Shown here piece after piece: positions 44,612 through 51,488 of a DNA stretch of 64,000 nt. Location of the stretch: NCBI GenBank assembly GCA_029263315.1, contig JAJCXR010000032.1, positions 124,001 to 188,000 on the forward strand, in the 5' to 3' direction. The notes under the pieces were generated by a model. It ran no database searches and was not told where the DNA came from. It saw only the letters and a list, made by a program, of their open reading frames with translations. Origin of the DNA: Acidobacteriota bacterium (GTDB lineage: Bacteria > Acidobacteriota > Thermoanaerobaculia > Multivoradales > J023). The first letter of the stretch is position 1. Every line of letters begins with the position of its first letter. The position numbers and the translations under genes are program-made.

Positions 44612-44786
44612 TGCAGAGATATTCCCGCACGGCCGTTCGGATGATGTCTGATTCCGAGCGCCTCTGCTCGAACGCTGCCACGCGGAGGGCTTCGGCCTCG
44701 TCGTGGTGGAACCAGATCGTTTTCTTCTTGCCGGACTTCGTGATGGATCCCGCCTCCGGCGGCGGCGTCTCGTCTTTGCTTGCCAT
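44601..44786 (-). CDS. Ribbon-helix-helix-type small protein (first of pair)
   Basis: 61 residues from ATG 44786. KKTIWFHHDEAEALRVAAFEQ gives the strand and first helix, RRSESDIIRTAVREYLCIED the second helix. The N terminus is disordered and charged. Together with the overlapping downstream gene it could form a hetero- or homodimeric repressor. It is divergent from the helper-RadC operon across a 109-bp spacer that contains repeated TACAGA motifs. Confidence 0.7.
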   Translation of the reverse strand: MASKDETPPPEAGSITKSGKKKTIWFHHDEAEALRVAAFEQRRSESDIIRTAVREYLCIED

Positions 44787-44820
44787 GCGCCGGATGCTAG
44801 CAACCCCAGCTTTACATCTA

Positions 44821-44834
44821 TACAGACTTACAGA
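44821..44834. promoter_or_regulatory. Direct TACAGA repeats between divergent operons
   Basis: TACAGA occurs at 44821-44826 and 44829-44834 with an 8-bp period, next to the A+T-richest stretch of the spacer. Arc/CopG-type repressors bind short repeated half-sites, so this could be the operator of the adjacent gene pair. The spacer also holds a ribosome site AAAGGAG before 44896. Confidence 0.35.
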
Positions 44835-44895
44835 AGTATGGCAACATCCGACGACCAGGTCATACACCCCGGATTCAGAAAGGAGACCCATAACC

Positions 44896-45213
44896 ATGCA
44901 CGACCCTAGCCACCCGTCGCCGGTCCTACCCTCCCCCATGTCGGCCTCAGATGTACAAAGCCACGTCGGCGATATCGGATTGACCATCCGTCAGCTGATG
45001 GGGCGCCTTGCCCAGCTTTCTTGCCGACTCGAACAGGAAGACGCCCTGTCCCTCGAGCTGCGAGACGGCGTCCACACGGTCTGCCGTGACCTGCTCGACG
45101 ACGCCGCCGAAACCCTCCATAGGCTCGGCTCGATGTCGGAGGACGACATCATTCGGCGCCACCTCGAAGCCAGCGACCTCGTCGAACGGCTGGCTGCCCA
45201 TGGCGCCGCTTGA
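44896..45213 (+). CDS. RadC-associated helical helper protein (copy 1)
   Basis: 105 residues from ATG 44896, preceded by AAAGGAG. All-helical after a short Pro/Ser-rich start. Its C-terminal half (ELRDGVHTVCRDLLDDAAETL) is clearly similar to the product of 61866-62204 (ELADGLRCVQSDLLADAVETL). Both genes overlap a radC gene, so the pair is a conserved module. No known family; a partner or regulator of the RadC-like protein is inferred from the repeated linkage. Confidence 0.7.
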   Translation: MHDPSHPSPVLPSPMSASDVQSHVGDIGLTIRQLMGRLAQLSCRLEQEDALSLELRDGVHTVCRDLLDDAAETLHRLGSMSEDDIIRRHLEASDLVERLAAHGAA

Positions 45214-45832
45214 GCCGCCACCACTTGAACGACTGCTGGAGCTCGGGGCCGGGGCTCTGACGGATGCCGAGCTTCTGGCCGTTATCCTCAGCCCGCAGAG
45301 CGAGGACACCGCCCGCAACCTGCTCGATGGCGCCGGAGGCATCGACAGGCTCCTACAGATCGAGCCTGCGGCGCTAAGGTCCCACGGGCTCGACGACGGG
45401 GTCGTCGGCACCCTGGCAGCGGCGCGGGAGCTGGTTCAGCGCGGCTTGCTGGCCGACACCGTGCGGGCACCCATGGTCGACCCCAACCGCATCGCCCGCT
45501 ACCTGCTGGCACGCTACGGCACCCCAGACCAAGAAATCGTTGGAGCCCTCTATCTGGACGGGGACGGACGACTGATCGCCGAGCGTCCTGTATTCCGCGG
45601 CGCCCTAGGCCACGCCATCGTAGAGCCCCGACAGATCTTGCGCGGTGCCGTCCACCACCAGGCAGCCAGCTTGATCGCCTGGCACACCCACCCGAGCGGC
45701 AACTTGACGCCCTCCCGCGACGACCTGGACTTCACCCGCCGCCTGTCGTTGGCTTGCCAGTTGGTGGGCGTCCGCATGCTCGATCACCTGATCATCGGCA
45801 CGGCTGGCCAGTGGCGATCCATAGAAATCTAG
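45200..45832 (+). CDS. radC: RadC-family JAB/MPN domain protein (copy 1)
   Basis: 210 residues from ATG 45200, 14 bp inside the helper gene. The N-terminal half is the RadC helical part (LLELGAGALTDAELLAVIL), the C-terminal half the JAB/MPN metalloprotease-like fold with an intact JAMM motif HTHPSGNLTPSRDD near residues 154-167 and a candidate Glu in the EPRQILRGA strand. RadC proteins are widespread on phages, plasmids and genomic islands. The cellular function is unsettled; a repair role is not supported by later work in E. coli. A strong terminator follows. Confidence 0.9.
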   Translation: MAPLEPPPLERLLELGAGALTDAELLAVILSPQSEDTARNLLDGAGGIDRLLQIEPAALRSHGLDDGVVGTLAAARELVQRGLLADTVRAPMVDPNRIARYLLARYGTPDQEIVGALYLDGDGRLIAERPVFRGALGHAIVEPRQILRGAVHHQAASLIAWHTHPSGNLTPSRDDLDFTRRLSLACQLVGVRMLDHLIIGTAGQWRSIEI

Positions 45833-45901
45833 AGCTGCGACTCGACTTGACACTGCTGGACGCCAGCGCGGTTCACCATGGGGCCCGACTGTCTTTCTCC
45901 A

Positions 45902-45953
45902 GACCGGGGGAGGACGGAGCCACTCGCGGCGCCCCCTCCCCTGGTCCTTTTTT
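45902..45953 (+). terminator. Rho-independent terminator after radC copy 1
   Basis: Stem GACCGGGGGAGG (45902-45913) pairs with CCTCCCCTGGTC (45935-45946) with one G-T wobble, followed by a six-T run (45948-45953). The next gene's ribosome site starts directly after it. Confidence 0.85.
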
Positions 45954-45971
45954 GCTAAAAAGGAGCACCCA

Positions 45972-46784
45972 TTGAACCGCCATCGAATCCTCTCCCTCGT
46001 CGCGGCCGTCTTGCTGGCCGCCACCCTGCACAACGCCACCGCCGCCAACGCTGAGACGGCACCGGACGCTGTGCAGCGGGCAACCTTCGAAACCGCCGAC
46101 CTGGCCCTCGACACCCACGGAGCCTGCACCAGCGAAGACTGCTGGCGAGGTTGGCTCGAGTGCACGAGCCCGGCCGACGCAGACGTCACCACCTGCGACG
46201 CCATCATGGAGGCCTGCAAGATTTCCTGCCAGGCCACGCGAGCGGCAAAGGCCGTCCAGCACACCTGGGTGCCGCCATGCTTCGTCACCCTACGGGTCGA
46301 CAAAGACGTGACCTTTGTGGCCGTCGACCATGTCCGCGAGTACCGCGCCCTCGGCCACCAGACCCGGGTCTGGTTCGCCGGTATCAACCGCCCCCGCGTC
46401 TTCGATCTGCCCCTCGAGCGCTGGCATGCCCTGATGGCACACGGCTGCCCCACCTCCCCCGACCAGGTCGTCGAGACCGTCGTCGCCGGGCTGCTCGACG
46501 ATCCGGACGCCGCGGCATTCGTCGCTCAGCGGTTGCGCACGCCGACCGATGACGAGATCCAGACCCAGGGCTTCCTGACGGATCTCGTCGTCCGCGGGTC
46601 CCGCCGCGCTGCCCAGCGCTGGGGCGACGCCGAGACGTTGACCCGCCTGGCCCGCTCGGCCCTCGTCGAGGCCGAAGCGGTCGGCCTGACCTCCGGCCTG
46701 TCGGAGGCCGATCGGGAGGAAATGGCCGAGCTCATCGGCCGAACCGTCGCCCTGGCCTTGCGGCGCATCGGGTGGCACCAGTGA
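45972..46784 (+). CDS. Secreted Cys-containing protein, unknown
   Basis: 270 residues from TTG 45972, chosen because AGGAG lies 6 bp upstream. Residues 1-27 form a signal peptide (basic start, LSLVAAVLLAAT core, TAANA cleavage region). Six Cys between residues 48 and 100, in CTSEDC, LEC, TCDAIMEACKISC and PPC, suggest disulfides and an exported location. The rest is helical and charged. It has no recognised family. Its stop overlaps the next start (GTGA). A phage-encoded secreted protein of this sort may be a lysogenic-conversion gene, which is inference. Confidence 0.7.
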   Translation: MNRHRILSLVAAVLLAATLHNATAANAETAPDAVQRATFETADLALDTHGACTSEDCWRGWLECTSPADADVTTCDAIMEACKISCQATRAAKAVQHTWVPPCFVTLRVDKDVTFVAVDHVREYRALGHQTRVWFAGINRPRVFDLPLERWHALMAHGCPTSPDQVVETVVAGLLDDPDAAAFVAQRLRTPTDDEIQTQGFLTDLVVRGSRRAAQRWGDAETLTRLARSALVEAEAVGLTSGLSEADREEMAELIGRTVALALRRIGWHQ

Positions 46785-47062
46785 GCGCCGTCAAGCCCAT
46801 CGAGTCGCTTCCAGAGGACGACTTCACCACCTTCGGTAACAAACTCGACGAGCTGCAGGCCCACATCCGGGGCCTGGTGGGTTGCCTCGATGCCCTGCAG
46901 CAACTGGCACCGACGACCGCGCCATCGTTCTGGGCGCTGCGCTTACAGGCTGAAGCTTTGCGCAGCACAGCACAGACCCTGGGGCTCTACCCGCGGATCG
47001 GAGATCCTGCAAACGACACCAAGCAAGGAGGCGAGCATGCCCAGAATTCCCAAGGTACCTAG
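46781..47062 (+). CDS. Small hypothetical helical protein
   Basis: 93 residues from GTG 46781, overlapping the upstream stop; another GTG at 46772 is in frame. It has a helical core (FTTFGNKLDELQAHIRGLVG; RLQAEALRSTAQTLGLYP) and a polar tail. No family recognised. It overlaps the next gene by 26 bp, which supports coupling in an accessory operon. Confidence 0.5.
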   Translation: MSAVKPIESLPEDDFTTFGNKLDELQAHIRGLVGCLDALQQLAPTTAPSFWALRLQAEALRSTAQTLGLYPRIGDPANDTKQGGEHAQNSQGT

Positions 47063-47345
47063 AAACATACGCGCCGAGGTCATCGAGGCCCTTCGAACCC
47101 AAGAAGAGTGCAAGGCCGCTGCGAAGCGATACTCCGACGCCAAGGACGACATCAGGCGTCTGCTCCGGGACTTTGCCTTCAACGGCGGCAAGCCCATCGC
47201 CGCGGCCTCGGCCGGTGACTACATCTTGACGTTCTATTTCGGCCTCAAGACAACGTACCCTGTGCCTGACGACGTCAAGGCAATGTACAAGAAGACCGAG
47301 GACAACGGCCGATTCGTGCCGTCGTTCGTGCGCAGCCCTGGATAG
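47037..47345 (+). CDS. Small hypothetical protein
   Basis: 102 residues from ATG 47037, preceded by AAGGAGG. Basic N-terminal helix (IRAEVIEALRTQEECKAAAK), a lysine- and arginine-rich middle, and a beta-rich end (GDYILTFYFGLKTTYPVP). No family recognised. Third gene of the apparent operon beginning at 45972. Confidence 0.55.
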   Translation: MPRIPKVPRNIRAEVIEALRTQEECKAAAKRYSDAKDDIRRLLRDFAFNGGKPIAAASAGDYILTFYFGLKTTYPVPDDVKAMYKKTEDNGRFVPSFVRSPG

Positions 47346-47552
47346 GGCCCACCAGCTGTTCGAATGAGGGTAACTCCACGCCAAAAGGGACGCCCCTACA
47401 GGCTCCTCTTCACGTTTCCCGCGGATCCGCTGGCGGCCCTACTCCACCAGTTGGGTGAAGGGCTGGTACGCTGTCTCTCGGTTGAACGTGGGGCAGGGGC
47501 TCTTTCCGGCACAGGGTCGGGAGGGATTGTCCTGCCCTGGAAAGGAGTAGCC

Positions 47553-47654
47553 ATGCAGATTTTCCTTGGTTGGACACTGGATCTTTTGATGCTCTTCGCA
47601 GGCACCGAGGCCGAAGACGACAAGGCCTACGGCGTCGTCGACCCCAGCGGCTAG
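47553..47654 (+). CDS. Candidate 33-residue peptide gene
   Basis: ATG 47553 follows GGAAAGGAG by 6 bp, better than any start in the longer frame opening at 47364. The peptide begins with a hydrophobic stretch (MQIFLGWTLDLLMLFAG) and ends acidic (TEAEDDKAYGVVDPSG). It stops 13 bp from the stop of a convergent TPR gene that belongs to an HTH-TPR regulator pair. A hairpin (GGGCAGG 47491-47497 with CCTGCCC 47531-47537) lies just upstream. Too short to prove coding; a secreted or membrane-active signal peptide is a hypothesis. Confidence 0.4.
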   Translation: MQIFLGWTLDLLMLFAGTEAEDDKAYGVVDPSG

Positions 47655-47667
47655 TCCTCCAGATCCC

Positions 47668-48633
47668 TTATTTTCCCAGCGGCGCCCACTTGCCGGGCGC
47701 CGCTTCGGTCATCTGGTGCAGCAATGAGTCCACCTGCGCCAGGGTCATTCCTTTGCCGGCCAAAGCCGCGTTGGCGAGACATACCATCGCGGTGCTGGCG
47801 ATCTTGTGCCCCTGTAAGTGGCCGATCAATTTGGCGGCACCCACCGCGACCTCGGAGCATTGCTGACCTCGGCCGAGCTCGAGAAGGCATCTGCAGAGCC
47901 AAAGTGTGGCAAACGCAGCTTCGAGAAACTGGCCACCCTTCAGGTAGAAATCTTGGCAGCTCTCAAGATCCACAATCGCATCCCGAATGTGGCCAGTGTC
48001 GATTCGAATCAACGCCCTAACCCTCACGCAGTCGATCCAAAGCCCCACTGGAAGGTCCATCCGACAGGCAGCGTCGGCCAGGACGACGGCACGCTCCGCC
48101 TCCCCTTCGGCGAGGGCAATGCGTGCCAGGTTGCTCAGAGCTGCGACCCGAAAGTCGACTTCGTTTTCCGGAAGCTTCTTGAGCGCCCTTCGGAAGCAAA
48201 TGCGCGCCGCCCTCGGCTCATCGAGGTGAAGGAGGAAACCACCTTGGGTGATGAGGGTTTCCCCAACCCCAATGCTGTCTCCGGCCAAAGTGAAGATGCC
48301 AATGGCCTCCCGAGACATCCTCAGTGCGGCTTCCAGGTCCCCGCGATCCAACTGTGTATGTGCCTGCCGCCGCACCGCGTCGCCCAAGGCCCAGTAATCG
48401 TCTATCGCCTGGGCCCTCTCCCGGGAAGTCTGGAGGACCACGATGGCTCCTTGGATATCTCCGATCTTCCGGAGTGCAGTGCCTGCGAGGGCCAGGAGCC
48501 GTGGGTGGAGCCTGATGTCGGCAAGCTTCATGGCCGCCTGGCTCTGCCCGAGGACCTCGAGTGGATCGCTGAGGAGAAGACGTCGAAGACGAAGCCACGT
48601 GATGAACCCGCGTAGCTGCCGAACGTCACTCAT
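47668..48633 (-). CDS. TPR-repeat regulator-like protein
   Basis: 321 residues of helix-turn-helix solenoid: repeats such as ALAGTALRKIGDIQGAIVVL, DAVRRQAHTQLDRGDLEAAL and VAALSNLARIALAEGEAERA. No catalytic motif. Its start overlaps the stop of the HTH gene by ATGA, so the two form a coupled pair. HTH plus TPR pairs resemble split RNPP-type (Rap/PlcR-like) peptide-responsive regulators, though the solenoid could bind protein partners instead. Confidence 0.72.
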   Translation of the reverse strand: MSDVRQLRGFITWLRLRRLLLSDPLEVLGQSQAAMKLADIRLHPRLLALAGTALRKIGDIQGAIVVLQTSRERAQAIDDYWALGDAVRRQAHTQLDRGDLEAALRMSREAIGIFTLAGDSIGVGETLITQGGFLLHLDEPRAARICFRRALKKLPENEVDFRVAALSNLARIALAEGEAERAVVLADAACRMDLPVGLWIDCVRVRALIRIDTGHIRDAIVDLESCQDFYLKGGQFLEAAFATLWLCRCLLELGRGQQCSEVAVGAAKLIGHLQGHKIASTAMVCLANAALAGKGMTLAQVDSLLHQMTEAAPGKWAPLGK

Positions 48634-48974
48634 GAAACCGTCTCTCCTAGCAGTTTTCGGACAATGTGGTCGGGTGGGAAGTCTTCAACCTTCATCGCCG
48701 GTCGGTCCGGCCGCAATAGCTCCTCATCCAGGTCACAGGCCGCCTCGTAGATGAGCAATCCAGGCTTTTCATTCAGGTGCAAGATCACCTCAAAGATTTT
48801 CTCCAAAGGAATTCTTCCAGCGCGTGCCTTGCGACGGCATTCTCCGAAGAAGGAAGCGGAAAGGCCCAAGCGCTCCCGAATCGCCTTCTTGCCGCCCACC
48901 GAGTCGGCCCGTTCGTCGAGCAAGGCGTCGAATCTAGCAACAACGCGAGTCTGCCACTCCTGAAAATATTCCAT
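48630..48974 (-). CDS. HTH (XRE/Cro-like) DNA-binding protein
   Basis: 114 residues from ATG 48974 (a GTG at 48983 is in frame). A helix-turn-helix is visible as GGKKAIRERLGLSASFFGEC (about 27-46) followed by RIPLEKIFEVILHL. The rest is acidic. A 15-bp perfect palindrome lies 16 bp upstream, between candidate promoter elements, as expected for an autorepressor. It is a candidate lysogeny regulator of this element because no other phage repressor is evident. Confidence 0.7.
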   Translation of the reverse strand: MEYFQEWQTRVVARFDALLDERADSVGGKKAIRERLGLSASFFGECRRKARAGRIPLEKIFEVILHLNEKPGLLIYEAACDLDEELLRPDRPAMKVEDFPPDHIVRKLLGETVS

Positions 48975-48990
48975 GTGTCTCACGGTAAGG

Positions 48991-49005
48991 TTGTCGTAGC
49001 GACAA
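48991..49005. promoter_or_regulatory. Operator palindrome upstream of the HTH gene
   Basis: TTGTCGTAGCGACAA is a perfect 6-3-6 inverted repeat. On the minus strand it lies directly after a TTGACT -35-like box (49011-49006), in the spacer of the presumed promoter, the classic place for a repressor site. Confidence 0.6.
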
Positions 49006-49379
49006 AGTCAATAAACTTTCTTCATCAATTCCTCTCCCCGCAGTACCTTCTCTGCGTACGGTGACCGGAGGCGAATGGCCATCGATCCTGCCCACGTTCA
49101 ACCAAAGCTCTGGGCTCCGCGCTAGCTCTTCGCCTTCGGTCCCCATCGCAGGATCATGGACCGTTTGTAGGGAGGATGTGTCGATGAATTGTCCGCTCGT
49201 GTTGTAAAGGCCAAGACGAGCCAGGGCCCCCTTTTCCACGCCGACGGATGCCGGGGACTGAGCCGCACCGCCCGCCGTATTGTTTTCAAAGCCGCAATGA
49301 GACTCCGACCTAAGCCTTGGTGCGGATGTCGAAGAGCCCCGGCCCTGGCGGAGAGCCAGGTCGGGTAAAGGGGGAGCCG
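49006..49379. other. Spacer with divergent promoters, no gene seen
   Basis: About 370 bp between the HTH gene and the excisionase-like gene. The part next to the operator is A+T-rich (AATAAACTTTC). The rest has open frames on the minus strand without ribosome sites. A plus-strand ribosome site (AAGGGGGAG, 49368-49376) precedes the next gene. Confidence 0.4.
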
Positions 49380-49706
49380 ATGAATCCACAGCCGCAATTC
49401 TCGATTCAACTGACGGATGACCAGTGGGAGGATGTCCGGAAGATCCTCGAGCAACTTTGCGATGAAGCCAGGGCAGGAATACAGAGGTTCGAGTTGCGAT
49501 CGCTGGCGCTTCAGGCCAGGGGCGGAGACTTCCTCCTCTCCCGGCTCGAAGCTGGAATCCTCCTGACAATCAAGCCCGGCACTGTTGCCAAGGAACGGCG
49601 CGAGGGAAAGTTGCCCGCCGCTCCCCACTGGAACGGCAAGTTCTCGTTCCGGGCCCTACTCGACGCCTACGACCTCAGCACGGCGGCGAACGACAACTCA
49701 CGGTAG
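49380..49706 (+). CDS. Excisionase-like small DNA-binding protein
   Basis: 108 residues from ATG 49380. The C-terminal half reads LLTIKPGTVAKERREGKLPAAP then GKFSFRALLDAYDL, the helix-wing pattern of MerR/excisionase-type winged helices (a helix, 'TV.kw...G.lP', then 'f....ldAy'). The N-terminal half is helical. It converges with the integrase gene and overlaps its 3' end by 40 bp. A recombination directionality factor is a good guess from position and fold; it may instead be a general regulator. Confidence 0.6.
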   Translation: MNPQPQFSIQLTDDQWEDVRKILEQLCDEARAGIQRFELRSLALQARGGDFLLSRLEAGILLTIKPGTVAKERREGKLPAAPHWNGKFSFRALLDAYDLSTAANDNSR

Positions 49707-50917
49707 GTCCCCTCGATGCACTCGAGTAGGTGTCCTTCGAGGGTTTGGAGCGCACTGCGGCAGGCAGGAGAAGCTCCTTGTGAGTAGACGTAGCTGGAAG
49801 TGGCACCGCCCGGGGTGTGGTTGAGCAGTGCCTGGACGATAGGAATGGGGACGCCCAGGGTTTCCATCCAAGACGCGCCAGTACCACGCAACTTGTGTGG
49901 CTTGAAATGTTGTATCCCCGTCCGAGTCCGGCACCGCATGACCTCAGAGTTCCACGAGTTCATTGGTGCATCAAATTTAGATCGATGAGGAAAGACCCAT
50001 TTCCCCCTGGTACCGGTCAGCGGGTGCAGCTTTTCCAGAGTCTCGACGGCCAGGGTCTCGAGCGGAACGTAGTGACGTGTCTTGTTCTTGGGATCCTCGA
50101 TGACCCACACGCGGCTTCCGGCGACTGTATCGACGCGATCCCATCGCATCTCGAGCACCTCGCCGGGCCTCTGGACGGTGCAAAGGATCAGGCGAAAGAA
50201 GGAACCCGTCACCCCCTGGACCTGCTCCCAGTCTTCCCACAGGGTCTTGATTTCTTCCGAGGAGTAGACCACCGGAGTTGGGTTCTCGTCATAGCGCCAA
50301 GTGACCTTCTCGAGTGGATTGGAAGGAATGAGAAGCCTCGATTGCGCCCAGCTGAAGACCGTCGAGAGGTGACTCTTGCAGCGGTTCGCTTGGGTGGGCT
50401 TGCCGCGTCCCTTGGGCGGTTTGTCACCAATCGATTCGATCCAGCCCAGGAGCATTTCCGGCAGCAGCTCGGCAACCGGCGAGTCACCGAAAAGGGGCAA
50501 GACCTCGCGCTCCAGGGAGCGCCGGTACTCTCGCAGGGTCTTCGGCTTGTACTCCGGGGCCTTCTCGACGAGCCACCGGTCGTAGATGTCCTTAACAGTC
50601 TTGATGCCCCTGGCACGGGCGGCGATGGTCTGGACGGGGCTCTTGCGCAGCTCACGGGCCCGGTCACGGATTTCGTCAAGCGGGGTCGTCTCCCCCTCGA
50701 TCAGCCGGCGGGTGGCATCGGGCCCTTCTCCTACGACCTCACCCAGCCTCGTGCGGCGGCCGCGATGGCGAAGGAAGTAGGTTTTGCGGCCGCTCCGGTA
50801 AACGATGACATGCAGGCCAGGGACGACCGAATCCCACCACTCGGCTTGCTTCTCCTCAGTCGGTGGTGCCAGGCGCGCCAGCCACCGTTCGTTGAACTTG
50901 AATTTTTTCCTCGGCAC
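49667..50917 (-). CDS. int: Tyrosine-type site-specific recombinase (phage integrase)
   Basis: 416 residues from ATG 50917. N-terminal arm-binding DUF4102-like region (KFKFNERWLARLAPP), a SAM-like core-binding domain (about 110-215), and the catalytic domain with Arg in QRPGEVLEMRWDR near 250, HKLRGTGASW near 346 (HxxR), LNHTPGGATSSYVYS with the last His and the nucleophile Tyr near 372-377. All residues of the R-H-R-H-Y set are present. It recombines the tRNA-Thr 3' end with attP. It is transcribed away from attR, and its start is 180 bp from that site. Confidence 0.93.
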   Translation of the reverse strand: MPRKKFKFNERWLARLAPPTEEKQAEWWDSVVPGLHVIVYRSGRKTYFLRHRGRRTRLGEVVGEGPDATRRLIEGETTPLDEIRDRARELRKSPVQTIAARARGIKTVKDIYDRWLVEKAPEYKPKTLREYRRSLEREVLPLFGDSPVAELLPEMLLGWIESIGDKPPKGRGKPTQANRCKSHLSTVFSWAQSRLLIPSNPLEKVTWRYDENPTPVVYSSEEIKTLWEDWEQVQGVTGSFFRLILCTVQRPGEVLEMRWDRVDTVAGSRVWVIEDPKNKTRHYVPLETLAVETLEKLHPLTGTRGKWVFPHRSKFDAPMNSWNSEVMRCRTRTGIQHFKPHKLRGTGASWMETLGVPIPIVQALLNHTPGGATSSYVYSQGASPACRSALQTLEGHLLECIEGTYRELSFAAVLRS

Positions 50918-50929
50918 GTCCTTCCCCTG

Positions 50930-50970
50930 TCTGGACTATTTCAAGCCGTCTGGACTGTTTCTGGACTATT
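50930..50970 (+). promoter_or_regulatory. Putative right integrase arm-type sites
   Basis: Three 11-bp units: TCTGGACTATT at 50930-50940, TCTGGACTGTT at 50949-50959 and TCTGGACTATT at 50960-50970. The last two are an exact copy of the pair at 10941-10962 at the other end of the element. Confidence 0.65.
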
Positions 50971-51021
50971 TCGCGGAATCTCCGTGACACTCAGTGACTC
51001 GCCACGAAACACGAATTTGTC

Positions 51022-51036
51022 GTATCATACTGATAC
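51022..51036. promoter_or_regulatory. Palindrome in the attR-integrase spacer
   Basis: GTATCATACTGATAC is a perfect 6-3-6 inverted repeat. It may bind an excisionase or a regulator of the integrase promoter, which must lie in this spacer. Confidence 0.45.
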
Positions 51037-51096
51037 ATAGCCACTTACACAAGGCAAATGACACGAGGTGACATGAGAAAACATCGAGAGCAACTA

Positions 51097-51143
51097 ATTC
51101 GTAATCAGCAGGTCAGCGGTTCAAATCCGCTCATCGGCTCCAT
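51097..51143 (+). other. attR: right attachment site
   Basis: Exact 47-bp copy of 10823-10869. It contains the 3' half of the tRNA but the 5' acceptor strand and D arm are missing, so it is not a tRNA gene. Two mismatches just upstream (51093, 51096) mark the end of identity. Confidence 0.92.
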
Positions 51144-51488
51144 GCATCCTCTTTAGAATCAACAGTTAGCAATTTCGCGACGAGCGGTCAATGGGCCGAA
51201 AATGGGCCCTTGGGTCCCATTTGGGTCCTGTGTGCATGCAACTTGACGGGATTTGGTGCAATCCCATGCACTGGGATTTTGGGCTGGGCTGCTGATTGGG
51301 GGTCAGGAATTCAGGGTTCCAATAAACAAAAATACGCGCCCGGCGATCTAGACCCTTCAGAGCCATCCTGGCAAGCGCCCGCGGTGAGGAACCAGAAGGC
51401 ATGAACCCTGGGTGACGAATTCCCTGTGCACCTTGAGCGTACTACTGGACTCTATTTCAAACAGCCAGCTGACACCGTCAACTGATTC
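51144..51488. other. Right flank of the element, no gene seen
   Basis: Around 51192-51230 four TGGGYCC-like units are spaced 10-12 bp apart. They do not match the arm repeats inside the element. They could be arm sites of another integrase using the same tRNA end, or chance. Confidence 0.3.

Larger units (their letters stand above)
10823..51143. mobile_element. Integrated HK97-like siphophage element in tRNA-Thr (about 40.3 kb)
   Basis: The boundaries are the 47-bp direct repeats of the tRNA-Thr 3' end. A tyrosine integrase gene starts 180 bp inside the right boundary, and 11-bp repeats lie at both ends. The interior carries a replication gene, methyltransferase, amidase, terminases, portal, S78 protease, HK97 capsid, connectors, tail tube, chaperones, tape measure and distal tail proteins in canonical order on the + strand, then an accessory block mostly on the - strand. 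The two stop codons in the large terminase suggest it may no longer package DNA itself. Cargo genes with defence-type domains are present in two places. Confidence 0.93.

Noticed and set aside
47818-48615. 265-codon plus-strand frame opposite the TPR regulator
   Set aside because: Antisense to a TPR gene with regular repeats and translational coupling to the HTH gene.
51088-51143. Possible second tRNA-Thr gene
   Set aside because: Only the 3' half is present; the 5' acceptor strand and D arm are missing, so it is an attachment-site copy.
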